From Mycolicibacterium aurum (GTDB lineage: Bacteria > Actinomycetota > Actinomycetes > Mycobacteriales > Mycobacteriaceae), in the NCBI GenBank assembly GCA_900078775.1, contig LT549889.1, positions 5,022,001 to 5,086,000 on the forward strand: a DNA stretch of 64,000 nucleotides, given 5' to 3'. Positions 52,107 to 62,390 of the stretch are shown here, piece after piece (the stretch's first letter is position 1; each line of letters opens with the position of its first letter). The position numbers and the translations under genes were made by a program. The notes under the pieces were generated by a model, which was not told where the DNA came from, did no database searches, and was given only the letters and a program-made list of their open reading frames with translations.

Positions 52107-52991
52107 ATGACGGACGCAGCACTGGCGCAGGCCTTCGAGGAGCAGCGGCCCCGACTGCTCGCGGTGGCGCACCGCGTGCTGGGCTCCCGCACGGACGCCG
52201 AGGACGCGGTCCAGGAAGCGTGGCTGCGGCTGTCCCGGCAGGACCCGGACACCATCGACAATCTGGCCGGTTGGCTGACCACCGTGATCGGGCGCATCTG
52301 CGTCGACATGCTGCGCGCCCGGACCAGTCGTTCCGAGGTGCCGGTCGCCGACCTGGTGGTCACCGAGGACGTCATCTCAGAGAGCCCGGACACCCCGGAG
52401 GACGCGGCGGTGCTCGCCGACACCGTGGGGCTGGCGCTGCTGGTGGTGCTCGGATCGCTGCGGCCGGAGGAACGCCTGGCTTTCGTGCTGCACGACATGT
52501 TCGCGGTGCCGTTCGCCGACATCGGGCCGATCCTCGGTAAATCGACCGATGCCACCAAGATGCTGGCCAGCCGCGCCCGACGCAAAGTGCAGGACGTCCC
52601 CACCCCGGCCGTGGATCGCCGGCACCGCGAGGAGCGTCGCGCCGTGGTGGACGCCTTCCTGGCCGCCGCCCGCGACGGCGACTTCGAGGCGCTGCTGCAG
52701 GTGCTGGACCCCGACGTGCACTGGCAGCGGCACACCGCCACCGGCGTCGTCGTGGGCACCGGCGCGGACGGCATCGTGGACGCGGTGCGGCGCGGCCTGG
52801 GCGGGCGGGTGAGGGCCCGGCGGGTCTCGGTCAACGGCGAACCGGGCGTGCTGGCCTGGGGCCCGACCGGGCGGCCGCTGGGCGTGATGGCCTGCACCGT
52901 CGAGGGCGGGCGTCTGGTCGGGATCGTGTCGATCATCGACCCGGCCCGACTGGCCCGGATCCCGCTGCCGGCACCCGACCCTGAGGGCTAG
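52107..52991 (+). CDS. ECF sigma factor, SigJ/ECF41-like with SnoaL domain
   Basis: 294 residues. Sigma-2 (about 5-70, RLLAVAHRVLGSRTDAEDAVQ), sigma-4 (about 108-160) and a C-terminal SnoaL-like/NTF2-like domain (about 175-290). This fusion is typical of ECF41/SigJ factors, which lack an anti-sigma partner and are modulated by their own C-terminal domain; none is encoded nearby. GAGAGG precedes the ATG. The signal is unknown. Confidence 0.9.
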   Translation: MTDAALAQAFEEQRPRLLAVAHRVLGSRTDAEDAVQEAWLRLSRQDPDTIDNLAGWLTTVIGRICVDMLRARTSRSEVPVADLVVTEDVISESPDTPEDAAVLADTVGLALLVVLGSLRPEERLAFVLHDMFAVPFADIGPILGKSTDATKMLASRARRKVQDVPTPAVDRRHREERRAVVDAFLAAARDGDFEALLQVLDPDVHWQRHTATGVVVGTGADGIVDAVRRGLGGRVRARRVSVNGEPGVLAWGPTGRPLGVMACTVEGGRLVGIVSIIDPARLARIPLPAPDPEG

Positions 52992-53001
52992 CCTGGCGGG
53001 C

Positions 53002-54714
53002 ATGAAGTCGACCATTCTCTCCCGCCGCGACCTGGACTTTCTGCTCTACGAGTGGCTGCGGGTGGAGGAGCTGACCACCCGCGAACGGTTCGCCGAACAC
53101 TCCCGGGAGACCTTCGACGGGGTGCTGGATCTGTGTGAGCAGGTGGCCGAACGCTACTTCGCCCCGCACAACAAGCTCAGCGACGCCCACGAGCCGCAGT
53201 TCGACGGCACCACGGTGACCGTCATTCCCGAGGTGAAGGAGGCCATCGACGCGTTCGCCAAGGCCGATCTGCTGGGGATGAGCTTCGACGCCGAATTCGG
53301 CGGCGCGCAGCTGCCGGTCACCGTCGCGCAGGCCGGCTTCGCCTGGATCTCGGCGGCCAACACCAGCAGCTCCGGGTACGTCATGCTGACCATCGCCAAC
53401 GCCAACCTGCTCGCCAAGTTCGGCACGCCCGAACAGATCGACACGTTCGTGCGGCCCATGCTGGCCGGGCGGTTCACCGGAACGATGGCGCTGTCGGAAA
53501 CCCAGGCGGGCTCCTCGCTGGCCGACATCACCACCCGCGCCGAACCGCAGGACGACGGCAGCTATCGGTTGTTCGGCTCGAAGATGTGGATTTCCGGTGC
53601 CGAGCACGAGCTCTCGGAGAACATCGTCAACCTGGTGCTGGCCAAGATCCCGGGCGGCCCGGCCGGAACCAAGGGCATCTCATTGTTCATCGTGCCGAAA
53701 TACCTTGTGGAGCCGGATGGTTCGGTCGGGCGCCGCAACGACGTCGCGATCTCCGGGCTCAACCACAAGATGGGCCAGCGTGGGATCACCAACACCGTGC
53801 TCAACTTCGACGGGGCGGTCGGCTATCTGGTCGGCGAACCGCACCGCGGCCTGGCCTACATGTTCCACATGATGAACGAGGCGCGCCTGGGGGTCGGGAT
53901 GGGTGCGGTGGCGCTCGGCTACACCGGATACCTGAAATCCCTGCAGTACGCCCGGGAGCGCCCGCAGGGCCGCCTGGTCAAGGATCCGGCCACCCCGCAG
54001 GTGCCGATCATCGAGCACGCCGACGTCAAGCGGATGTTGTTGGCGCAGAAGGCGTATGTCGAGGGGGCCTTGGGGCTGGCGCTGTACTGCGCGAAGTTGG
54101 CCGATGAAGAGGATACCGCGCTGCTGGACATCCTCACCCCGATCGCCAAGAGTTGGCCGTCGCAGTGGTGCCTGGAGGCCAACAGCCTGGCCATCCAGGT
54201 GCACGGCGGGTACGGCTACACCCGCGAGTACGACGTCGAACAGCACTATCGGGACAACCGGCTCAACCCGATCCACGAGGGTACCCACGGCATCCAGAGC
54301 CTGGATCTGTTGGGCCGCAAGGTGACCCAGAACGGCGGCGCCAGTCTGGCGGCCCTGTCGGAGCGGATTTCCGCGACGGTGGCCGCCGCCGGCGACGACC
54401 CGTTCGCGGCCCAGTTGGACACCGCGTGGCAGCGGCTGGTGCGCGTCACGGCCGCCATGTTCGCCTCCGGGGACATCGAGGCCGCGATGGCCAACAGCGC
54501 GGTCTACCTGGAGGCGTTCGGGCACATCGTGATCGCCTGGATCTGGCTGGAGCAGTACCTGGCCTGCGCCGGTCGCGACGGCGACTTCTACGCCGGAAAG
54601 CGGCAGGCCGCCAAGTTCTTCTTCCGCTACGAACTGCCCAAGACCGCCCCGCAGCTCGACCTGCTGGAGAGCCTGGACCGCACCACCCTGGAGATGGAAG
54701 ACGCCTGGTTCTAG
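53002..54714 (+). CDS. long acyl-CoA dehydrogenase with C-terminal extension
   Basis: 570 residues, longer than standard acyl-CoA dehydrogenases because of a C-terminal helical domain of about 130 residues, as in VLCAD-like and FadE5-type enzymes. FAD-contact motif ALSETQAGSSLADITT near 160, MWISGAEHEL near 195, and the catalytic Glu in IHEGTHGIQSLDLLG near 425. Substrate chain length cannot be read from sequence. It starts 10 bases after the sigma factor stop. Confidence 0.9.
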   Translation: MKSTILSRRDLDFLLYEWLRVEELTTRERFAEHSRETFDGVLDLCEQVAERYFAPHNKLSDAHEPQFDGTTVTVIPEVKEAIDAFAKADLLGMSFDAEFGGAQLPVTVAQAGFAWISAANTSSSGYVMLTIANANLLAKFGTPEQIDTFVRPMLAGRFTGTMALSETQAGSSLADITTRAEPQDDGSYRLFGSKMWISGAEHELSENIVNLVLAKIPGGPAGTKGISLFIVPKYLVEPDGSVGRRNDVAISGLNHKMGQRGITNTVLNFDGAVGYLVGEPHRGLAYMFHMMNEARLGVGMGAVALGYTGYLKSLQYARERPQGRLVKDPATPQVPIIEHADVKRMLLAQKAYVEGALGLALYCAKLADEEDTALLDILTPIAKSWPSQWCLEANSLAIQVHGGYGYTREYDVEQHYRDNRLNPIHEGTHGIQSLDLLGRKVTQNGGASLAALSERISATVAAAGDDPFAAQLDTAWQRLVRVTAAMFASGDIEAAMANSAVYLEAFGHIVIAWIWLEQYLACAGRDGDFYAGKRQAAKFFFRYELPKTAPQLDLLESLDRTTLEMEDAWF

Positions 54715-54726
54715 AACTCCGGGCCG

Positions 54727-55809
54727 TCAGAACTGCACGATCTGGCGCACCGCCCGTCCGTCGGCGAGTTCATCCATGCCGGAGTTGATCTCGTCGAGCG
54801 CGATGGTGGAGGACACCAGCTTCTCCACCGGCAGCCGGCCGGCCCGCCACAGCCCGACGAACCGCGGGATGTCCCGGGACGGCACCGCCGAGCCCAGGTA
54901 GCTGCCGATCAGCGAGCGGCCCTCGGCCACCAAACTCAACGGGGACAACGAGATCCGGGCATCGGGAGCGGGCAGTCCGACGGTGATGGTGCGCCCGCCC
55001 GGCGCGGTCAACCCGATCGCGGTCTCCAGCGCCGCGGCATGCCCGACGGCCTCGATCACCACCTGCGCCTTGAAGTCGGCCTGTTCCGGGGTGAACGTCT
55101 CATGCGCGCCGAGTTCTGCCGCCAGCGCCAGCTTGTCGGGCAGCCGGTCCACCGCGATCACCCGGACGTCGTCGTGGGCGAGCGCGGTCAGCATGGCCGC
55201 CATCCCGACCCCGCCCATCCCGACGATCGCCACGGTCTGCCCGGGCTTCGGTTGCCCGGCGTTGAGCACCGCCCCGCCACCGGTCAGCACCGCACAACCC
55301 AACAGCGAGGCGACCACCGGCGGAACGTCGGCGTCCACCGGCACCACCGAACGCCGGTCCACCACCGCGTGGGTGGCGAACCCGGACACCCCGAGATGGT
55401 GCAGCACCCCGCCACCGAGGCGGACCGCGCCGGTCAGCAGGGTGCCCGCACCGTTGGCGGCGCTGCCCGGGATGCAGGGCGCCAGGCCGTCGGTGGCGCA
55501 CGCCGAGCACTCCCCGCAGCGCGGCAGGAACGTCATCACCACCCGCTGCCCGGGCGCCAGGTCCGAGGTACCGCCGACCTTCTCCACCACCCCGGCGGCC
55601 TCGTGGCCGAGCAGCATCGGGATCGGCCGGACCCGGTTGCCGTCGACCACCGACAGATCCGAGTGACACAGCCCGGCCGCCTCGATGCGTACCAGCAGTT
55701 CACCGGCACCGGGATCGTCGAGCTCGAGCTCGGTCACCGACAGCGGCCGCGACGCCGCATACGGCCGGGACGCGCCGATCGTCTCCAGCACCGCACCACG
55801 GATCCTCAT
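54727..55809 (-). CDS. adhE1: zinc alcohol dehydrogenase AdhE1-like (Rv0162c)
   Basis: 360 residues (383 in Rv0162c). Catalytic-zinc Cys in AAGLCHSDLS near 48 and GHEAAG near 68; structural-zinc lobe with Cys-X2-Cys-X2-Cys-X7-Cys (CGECSACATDGLAPC); Rossmann GMGGVGMAAM near 197. Oxidises primary or aryl alcohols with NAD+. Only 14 bases separate its ATG from the divergent thioesterase ATG. Order Rv0162c-Rv0163-Rv0164 is kept. Confidence 0.88.
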   Translation of the reverse strand: MRIRGAVLETIGASRPYAASRPLSVTELELDDPGAGELLVRIEAAGLCHSDLSVVDGNRVRPIPMLLGHEAAGVVEKVGGTSDLAPGQRVVMTFLPRCGECSACATDGLAPCIPGSAANGAGTLLTGAVRLGGGVLHHLGVSGFATHAVVDRRSVVPVDADVPPVVASLLGCAVLTGGGAVLNAGQPKPGQTVAIVGMGGVGMAAMLTALAHDDVRVIAVDRLPDKLALAAELGAHETFTPEQADFKAQVVIEAVGHAAALETAIGLTAPGGRTITVGLPAPDARISLSPLSLVAEGRSLIGSYLGSAVPSRDIPRFVGLWRAGRLPVEKLVSSTIALDEINSGMDELADGRAVRQIVQF

Positions 55810-55823
55810 CCATCCAGCCTGAC

Positions 55824-56267
55824 ATGCTGACCGGCATGGAGTACTCGAACGCGGACTTCCCGGTGCACTGGCCGGTGCAGACCCGGTGGACCGACAACGA
55901 CATGTTCGGCCACCTCAACAACGCGATCTACTACCAGCTCTTCGACACCGCCATCAACGCCTGGATCGACACATCGCTCGGGATCGACCCGATGTCCGCC
56001 CCGTGGCTCGGGGTGGTCGCGGAGTCGAGTTGCCGGTACTTCGCCGAACTGAAGTTCCCGTCCGACCTGGTGGTCGGGCTCGCGGTCACCCGGCTGGGCA
56101 GTAGCAGCGTCACCTACCGCACCGGGCTGTGGGCCGCCGGTGGACCGGTCGCCGCGGTCGGCTCCTGGGTGCACGTCTACGTCGACCGGGATACCCGCCG
56201 GCCGGTCCCGATCCCCGACGCGATCCGAAACCTGCTGGCTCCGGCCGTCCGGGACGCGAAGCCCTGA
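55824..56267 (+). CDS. hotdog-fold acyl-CoA thioesterase (Rv0163-like)
   Basis: 147 residues. 4-hydroxybenzoyl-CoA thioesterase-type hotdog fold: TRWTDNDMFGHLNNAIYYQL near residue 25 carries the conserved Asp and His. Hydrolyses an acyl-CoA. An ATG at 55836 (MEYSNAD) is an alternative start. Followed at 22 bases by the SRPBCC gene. Confidence 0.87.
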   Translation: MLTGMEYSNADFPVHWPVQTRWTDNDMFGHLNNAIYYQLFDTAINAWIDTSLGIDPMSAPWLGVVAESSCRYFAELKFPSDLVVGLAVTRLGSSSVTYRTGLWAAGGPVAAVGSWVHVYVDRDTRRPVPIPDAIRNLLAPAVRDAKP

Positions 56268-56289
56268 CCGGCCCCGATATGCTCGCCGG

Positions 56290-56727
56290 ATGCCGATCGT
56301 CAGCAAGACCGTCGAGGTCGCCGCACCCGCCGCCGCCATCATGGGGATCGTCGCCGACTTCGAGGCGTACCCGCAGTGGAACGAAGAGGTCACCGGCGCC
56401 TGGGTACTGGCCCGTTACGACGACGGCCGGCCCAGCCAGCTGCGCCTGGACACCAAGGTGCAGGGCATGGAGGGCACCTACATCCAGGCGGTGTACTACC
56501 CGGGCGAGCTCCAGATCCAGACCGTGATGCAGCAGGGCAACCTGTTCTCCAAGCAGGAGCAACTCTTCGCGGTGGTCGATATGGGCCCCAGCAGCCTGCT
56601 CACCGTCGACATGGATGTCGAGGTGTCCGTGGCCGGGGTGCCGTCGATGATGGTGAAGAAGATCGCGGGCGATGCGCTCGAGCACCTGGCCGACAACCTG
56701 AAGAAGCGAGCCGAAGAGCTGGCCTGA
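56290..56727 (+). CDS. SRPBCC/polyketide-cyclase-like protein (Rv0164/TB18.5-like)
   Basis: 145 residues, START/SRPBCC fold: starts MPIVSKTVEVAAPA, with DFEAYPQWNEEVTGAWVL near residue 24 and a C-terminal long helix. Binds a hydrophobic ligand in a cavity; some relatives help lipid or polyketide transfer. Position matches Rv0164. The longer upstream frame has no support. Confidence 0.87.
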   Translation: MPIVSKTVEVAAPAAAIMGIVADFEAYPQWNEEVTGAWVLARYDDGRPSQLRLDTKVQGMEGTYIQAVYYPGELQIQTVMQQGNLFSKQEQLFAVVDMGPSSLLTVDMDVEVSVAGVPSMMVKKIAGDALEHLADNLKKRAEELA

Positions 56728-56805
56728 CACCGGGATCGACGTTCGGTCGGTCTCCATCCCGCACTCCGGCGCCCGTCTGTCCGGTCGGGCGGGAAAAAGC
56801 AGGGG

Positions 56806-57564
56806 TTAGGTCCACAGCCCGAGTTCGTCGAGCAGGCTGGTCAGCCGCCGCGCGCCGTCGTCGAACTGACTGCGGGTCAGCCGCACCACCTCGGCGACAT
56901 CGCGGCGCCGCATGGCCGCCACCAGTTGGCGATGGTTGGCCACCGCCTCGACACCCCACTGTGGGTCGGAGGCGTAGATGTGCGGGGGCAGGTAGCGGGC
57001 CGCGTTGAGCAGGAACCAGGCCAGCTTCATCCGGTTCGTCGACCGGTTGAATGCGCGGTGAAAGTTGAACTCGGCCAACGCGATGGCATCGACGTCGGCG
57101 TTCTGCACGGCGGCGTCCAGGGTATCGGTCAGTCGGTCCAGCTCATCGATGTCGGCGTCGTCGGCGCGCACCGCGGCGGACGAGGCGAGCTCGGCGGCGA
57201 TGGTGCCCTGCAACCAGAAGATGTCGGCGATGTCGTCGCGGGTGAACGGCGCGACCACGTGCCCGCGGTGCGGTTCCAGGTGCACCAGACCCTCGCCGCG
57301 CAGGGTGCGCAGCGCCTCGCGCACCGGGGTGATGCTCACACCCAACCGGGCCGCGGTCTCGTCGAGTCGCACGAAGGTGCCCGGGCGCAGCGTCCCGGAC
57401 ATGATCGCGACCCGCAGGTGGCCGGCGACCTCGTCGGAGAGCTGTTCGCGGCGGCGCTTCACTGGTGTTTGCACGTCTGTCGGCGCCGTCCTTTCGAGCG
57501 AGCTGTTCCGGTGGGACGGCTTGTTCTTCCGGCCGTTGTCGTCATAGTGTGACCGGGCCGACAC
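56806..57564 (-). CDS. mce1R: Mce1R, GntR/FadR-family regulator of mce1
   Basis: 252 residues from GTG 57564. Winged helix-turn-helix (about 40-105; DETAARLGVSITPVREALRTL) and an all-helical FadR-type ligand domain. In M. tuberculosis Mce1R represses the mce1 operon, probably releasing it on a fatty acid signal. The upstream arm (codons 1-30) is strongly GC in third positions, which supports this start over the GTG at 57474. The palindrome TTTGATCAAA lies just 5 bases upstream. Confidence 0.9.
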   Translation of the reverse strand: MSARSHYDDNGRKNKPSHRNSSLERTAPTDVQTPVKRRREQLSDEVAGHLRVAIMSGTLRPGTFVRLDETAARLGVSITPVREALRTLRGEGLVHLEPHRGHVVAPFTRDDIADIFWLQGTIAAELASSAAVRADDADIDELDRLTDTLDAAVQNADVDAIALAEFNFHRAFNRSTNRMKLAWFLLNAARYLPPHIYASDPQWGVEAVANHRQLVAAMRRRDVAEVVRLTRSQFDDGARRLTSLLDELGLWT

Positions 57565-57568
57565 AATG

Positions 57569-57578
57569 TTTGATCAAA
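57569..57578. promoter_or_regulatory. TTTGATCAAA palindrome in mce1R-fadD5 spacer
   Basis: Perfect 10-bp palindrome in an AT-rich island, 4 bases before the mce1R GTG on its strand and 52 before fadD5. It is flanked by TGT and ATATCAACA, giving an extended imperfect repeat. Probable Mce1R operator acting on both genes. Confidence 0.6.
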
Positions 57579-57630
57579 TATCAACATTGCGCAAGCCTCG
57601 TTGCGCACCCTCGACGAAAGAGCCTTCGCG

Positions 57631-59208
<1,578 letters not shown>

Positions 59209-59436
59209 TTGACGCCGACGAAAGTTCCACTGTGGCAATGGTTTCTGAACCGGCTCGGCCTAGGGTCACCGCACGGGACGTGTTTGCTAACAGTTGCGGG
59301 GTCAATGAAGCCGTTGTGCAGCACCGCCGGTACCGGATCGGGTACAGTCCTGTGGTCTGTCTTACTACCGGCCAGTAGTAAGGCGGTGCATCACACACCG
59401 ACGGATACGGGGCTCCGGATAAGTGGAGGAGGGGGC
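59209..59436. other. fadD5-yrbE1A spacer with probable internal regulatory site
   Basis: 228 bases. It holds the perfect palindrome at 59361-59382, a TACC/GGTA repeat (near 59332-59345) and TACAGT near 59343 that could be a -10. In M. tuberculosis the mce1 operon is led by fadD5; here an extra control point between fadD5 and the transport genes looks likely. Confidence 0.55.
59361..59382. promoter_or_regulatory. perfect 22-bp operator-like palindrome in mce1
   Basis: CTTACTAC (59361-59368), CGGCCA, GTAGTAAG (59375-59382); both 8-base arms match exactly. The AT-richer arms and length fit a TetR- or GntR-type operator, not a terminator (no U-run, loop of 6). Located 105 bases before yrbE1A. 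Its regulator is not identifiable from the window. Confidence 0.65.
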
Positions 59437-59490
59437 GTGCGACAGCTGATGCCGCCACGCAACGAGCTCGGTTCGGCGGTGCGTCGGTGA
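59437..59490 (+). CDS. 17-residue leader peptide coupled to yrbE1A
   Basis: GTG 59437 follows an exceptionally strong GGAGGAGGGGG (59425-59435). It encodes MRQLMPPRNELGSAVRR, and its TGA overlaps the yrbE1A GTG (GTGA at 59487-59490). yrbE1A itself has no ribosome-binding site, so its translation probably depends on re-initiation from this frame. Whether the peptide has its own role is unknown. Confidence 0.6.
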   Translation: MRQLMPPRNELGSAVRR

Positions 59491-60284
59491 CGGCGGGCGA
59501 CGGTCTGGTCGACTACCTCAAAGACCAGCTGGACAAGCCGCTGACCATGGTCGGCGGCTTCTTCAAAATGTCTGTGCTGACCGGAAAAGCGCTGATCACC
59601 AGGCCCTTCCAATTCAAGGAATTCGTGCTGCAGGCCTGGTTCCTGATCCGGGTGGCCTTCCTGCCCACGCTCGCGGTGTCCATCCCGCTGACCGTGCTCA
59701 TCATCTTCACGCTGAACATCCTGCTGGCCGAATTCGGCGCGGCCGACGTGTCCGGGGCCGGTGCCGCGCTCGGCGCGGTCACCCAGTTGGGGCCGCTGGT
59801 CACCGTGTTGGTGGTGGCCGGTGCGGGATCGACGGCCATCTGCGCAGACCTCGGTGCGCGCACCGTGCGCGAGGAGATCGACGCGATGGAGGTGCTCGGC
59901 ATCGACCCCATCGAACGGCTGGTGGTGCCCCGCGTCGTCGCCGCCACCTTCGTGGCCTTCCTGCTCAACGGCGCGGTCATCACCATCGGCCTGGTCGGCG
60001 GGTACTTCTTCGGCGTCTACATCCAGAACGTCAACGCCGGTGCGTACGTCGCCACGCTGACGCTGCTCACCGGACTCCCCGAGGTGATGATCTCGGTCAT
60101 CAAGGCAACCCTGTTCGGGCTCATCGCCGGACTGGTCGGCTGCTACCGCGGCCTGACCGTGGCCGGCGGATCGAAGGGCGTCGGCACCGCGGTGAACGAG
60201 ACGTTGGTGCTCTGCGTGGTGGCGCTTTTCGCGGTCAACGTGGTGCTGACGACGATCGGCGTCCGGTTCGGGACGGGAGGCTGA
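59487..60284 (+). CDS. yrbE1A: Mce1 transporter permease YrbE1A (MlaE family)
   Basis: 265 residues, MlaE-family permease with about five to six membrane segments. The typical GAGSTAICADLGARTVREEIDAMEVLGIDP element (the EExDA region) lies near 110-145. With YrbE1B it forms the inner-membrane part of the Mce1 lipid importer. GTG start overlapping the leader frame. Confidence 0.94.
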   Translation: MTAGDGLVDYLKDQLDKPLTMVGGFFKMSVLTGKALITRPFQFKEFVLQAWFLIRVAFLPTLAVSIPLTVLIIFTLNILLAEFGAADVSGAGAALGAVTQLGPLVTVLVVAGAGSTAICADLGARTVREEIDAMEVLGIDPIERLVVPRVVAATFVAFLLNGAVITIGLVGGYFFGVYIQNVNAGAYVATLTLLTGLPEVMISVIKATLFGLIAGLVGCYRGLTVAGGSKGVGTAVNETLVLCVVALFAVNVVLTTIGVRFGTGG

Positions 60285-60285
60285 T

Positions 60286-61155
60286 GTGAGTACCTCAACC
60301 GTCCTGCGGACCCGGTTCCCCCGCGCCTTCGACCGCACCCGCGGCGTCGTCGGGGCGCCCGGCCGGTTCCTGGACAGCATCGGTCACGTCGCCTGGTTCG
60401 TGGTGCAGGCCGTCGGCCATCTGCCGCACGCCTTCAAGCACTACCGCCGGGAGGCGCTGCGCCTGGTCGCCGAGATCGGGATGGGCACCGGCGCAATGGC
60501 GGTCATCGGCGGCACCGTCGCGATCATCGGGTTCGTCACGCTGTCGGCCGGGTCGCTGATCGCGATCCAGGGCTTCGCCTCCCTGGGCAACATCGGCGTG
60601 GAGGCCTTCACCGGATTCTTCGCCGCCCTGGCCAACATCCGGGTGGTCGCCCCCGTCGTCACCGGCCAGGCCATGGCCGCGACCGTCGGCGCCGGCGCCA
60701 CCGCCGAACTCGGCGCCATGCGGATCAGCGAGGAGATCGACGCTCTGGAAGTGATGGGCATCAAGTCGATTTCGTACCTGGTGTCCACCCGGCTGATGGC
60801 CGGCGCCATCGTCATCGTCCCGCTCTACGCGATGGCGATCCTGCTGTCCTTCCTGTCCGCCCAGCTGGTCACCACGGTGTTCTACGCGCAGTCGGTGGGC
60901 ACCTACGAGCACTACTTCCACACGTTCCTGCGGGTCGACGACGTCATGTGGTCGTTCCTGGAGGTGATCATCATGTCGATCATCGTGATGCTCAACCACT
61001 GCTACTTCGGCTACTACGCCAGCGGCGGCGCGGTGGGCGTGGGCGAGGCGGTGGGCCGTTCGATGCGTACCTCGCTGATCGCCATCGTGGTGGTCGTCCT
61101 GTTGGCCTCGTTGGCGCTGTACGGCACCGACCCGAACTTCAATCTCACGGTGTGA
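60286..61155 (+). CDS. yrbE1B: Mce1 transporter permease YrbE1B (MlaE family)
   Basis: 289 residues. MlaE-family permease with the same EExDA region (AMRISEEIDALEVMGIKSI near 150-168) and an N-terminal arm of about 60 residues. Partner of YrbE1A. GTG start 1 base after the yrbE1A stop; followed after 4 bases by mce1A. Confidence 0.94.
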   Translation: MSTSTVLRTRFPRAFDRTRGVVGAPGRFLDSIGHVAWFVVQAVGHLPHAFKHYRREALRLVAEIGMGTGAMAVIGGTVAIIGFVTLSAGSLIAIQGFASLGNIGVEAFTGFFAALANIRVVAPVVTGQAMAATVGAGATAELGAMRISEEIDALEVMGIKSISYLVSTRLMAGAIVIVPLYAMAILLSFLSAQLVTTVFYAQSVGTYEHYFHTFLRVDDVMWSFLEVIIMSIIVMLNHCYFGYYASGGAVGVGEAVGRSMRTSLIAIVVVVLLASLALYGTDPNFNLTV

Positions 61156-61159
61156 TGCC

Positions 61160-62380
61160 ATGACGAACACCGCTGCGCCGCTGAACAAGCCGAAGAGCCC
61201 GCCCTACAAGCTGGCCGGGTTGGTGCTGCTGCTGATCACCGCGCTGGTGCTGACGCTGACCTGGCTGCAGTTCCGCGGGGCGTTCGAGGAGCGGGTGCAG
61301 CTGACCGTGGTCGCCGAGCGGGCCGGCCTGGCCATGGACCCGGGCTCCAAGGTCACCTTCAACGGGGTGCCGATCGGGCGGCTGGCCGAGGCCGGGGTGA
61401 TCACCGTCGACGATGTGCCCAAGGCCCAGCTCACCCTCGACGTCGAACCGAAATACCTTGCCCTGATCCCGTCCAACGTGCAGGCCGAACTGCGCGCCAC
61501 CACGGTGTTCGGCAACAAATACATCTCCTTCCTGTCGCCGGAGGACCCGGCGGCCAGCCGCCTGGTCGCGGGTTCGACCATCCAGGCGTCGGGCACCACC
61601 ACCGAGTTCAACACCCTGTTCGAGACCATCATGGGTATCGCCGAGCAGGTGGACCCGGTCAAGCTCAATCAGACCCTCACCGCGGCCGCCCAGGCGTTGG
61701 ACGGCCTCGGCGACAAGTTCGGCCAGTCGCTGGTGGACGGCAATCAGATTCTCGGCGAACTGAATCCGCGGATGCCGCAGATCCGCCGCGATGTCACCGG
61801 CCTGGCCGATCTGGCCGACGTCTACTCCGAGGCCTCCCCGGACCTGTGGGACGGGCTGGCCAATGCGGTCACCACCGCCCGGGCCCTCAACGACGAGCGG
61901 GGCAACATCGACGCCGCGCTGATGTCCGCGGTCGGGTTCGGCAACACCGGCGCCGACATCTTCGAGCGCGGCGGCCCGTACCTGGTGCGTGGCGCCGAGG
62001 ATCTGTTGCCCACCGGAAAGCTGCTGGACTACTACAGCCCGCAGCTGCTGTGCACCATCCGCAACTATCACGACGCGGCACCGAAACTCGCGGGCGCCCT
62101 GGGAGGTAACGGCTACTCGCTGCTGACCCGGTCCTCGGTGCTCGGCGCCGGCAACGCCTACGTCTTCCCGGACAATCTGCCCCGCGTCAACGCCAAGGGT
62201 GGCCCCGGCGGGCGGCCGGGCTGCTGGCAGCCGATCACCCGGGACCTGTGGCCGATGCCGTACCTGGTGATGGACACCGGCGCCAGCCTCGCCCCGTACA
62301 ACCACTTCGAGCTCGGGCAGCCGATCATGAACGAGTACGTCTGGGGACGCCAAGTGGGGGAGCACACGATCAACCCATGA
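61160..62380 (+). CDS. mce1A: Mce1A, lipid-transport MCE protein
   Basis: 406 residues (454 in M. tuberculosis). N-terminal transmembrane helix (about 18-38), MCE/MlaD domain (about 45-125; GSKVTFNGVPIGRLAEAGVI), then a helical needle region and a C-terminal domain. MCE proteins A-F form a hexameric tunnel across the periplasm carrying fatty acids. The shorter tail than M. tuberculosis Mce1A is worth noting. Confidence 0.93.
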   Translation: MTNTAAPLNKPKSPPYKLAGLVLLLITALVLTLTWLQFRGAFEERVQLTVVAERAGLAMDPGSKVTFNGVPIGRLAEAGVITVDDVPKAQLTLDVEPKYLALIPSNVQAELRATTVFGNKYISFLSPEDPAASRLVAGSTIQASGTTTEFNTLFETIMGIAEQVDPVKLNQTLTAAAQALDGLGDKFGQSLVDGNQILGELNPRMPQIRRDVTGLADLADVYSEASPDLWDGLANAVTTARALNDERGNIDAALMSAVGFGNTGADIFERGGPYLVRGAEDLLPTGKLLDYYSPQLLCTIRNYHDAAPKLAGALGGNGYSLLTRSSVLGAGNAYVFPDNLPRVNAKGGPGGRPGCWQPITRDLWPMPYLVMDTGASLAPYNHFELGQPIMNEYVWGRQVGEHTINP

Positions 62381-62390
62381 TGAGTATCAG

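Noticed and set aside
59209..59490. 93-codon gene between fadD5 and yrbE1A
   Set aside because: Only the last 18 codons have a ribosome-binding site; the earlier part crosses the palindrome and lacks a credible start, so only the short leader frame is reported.
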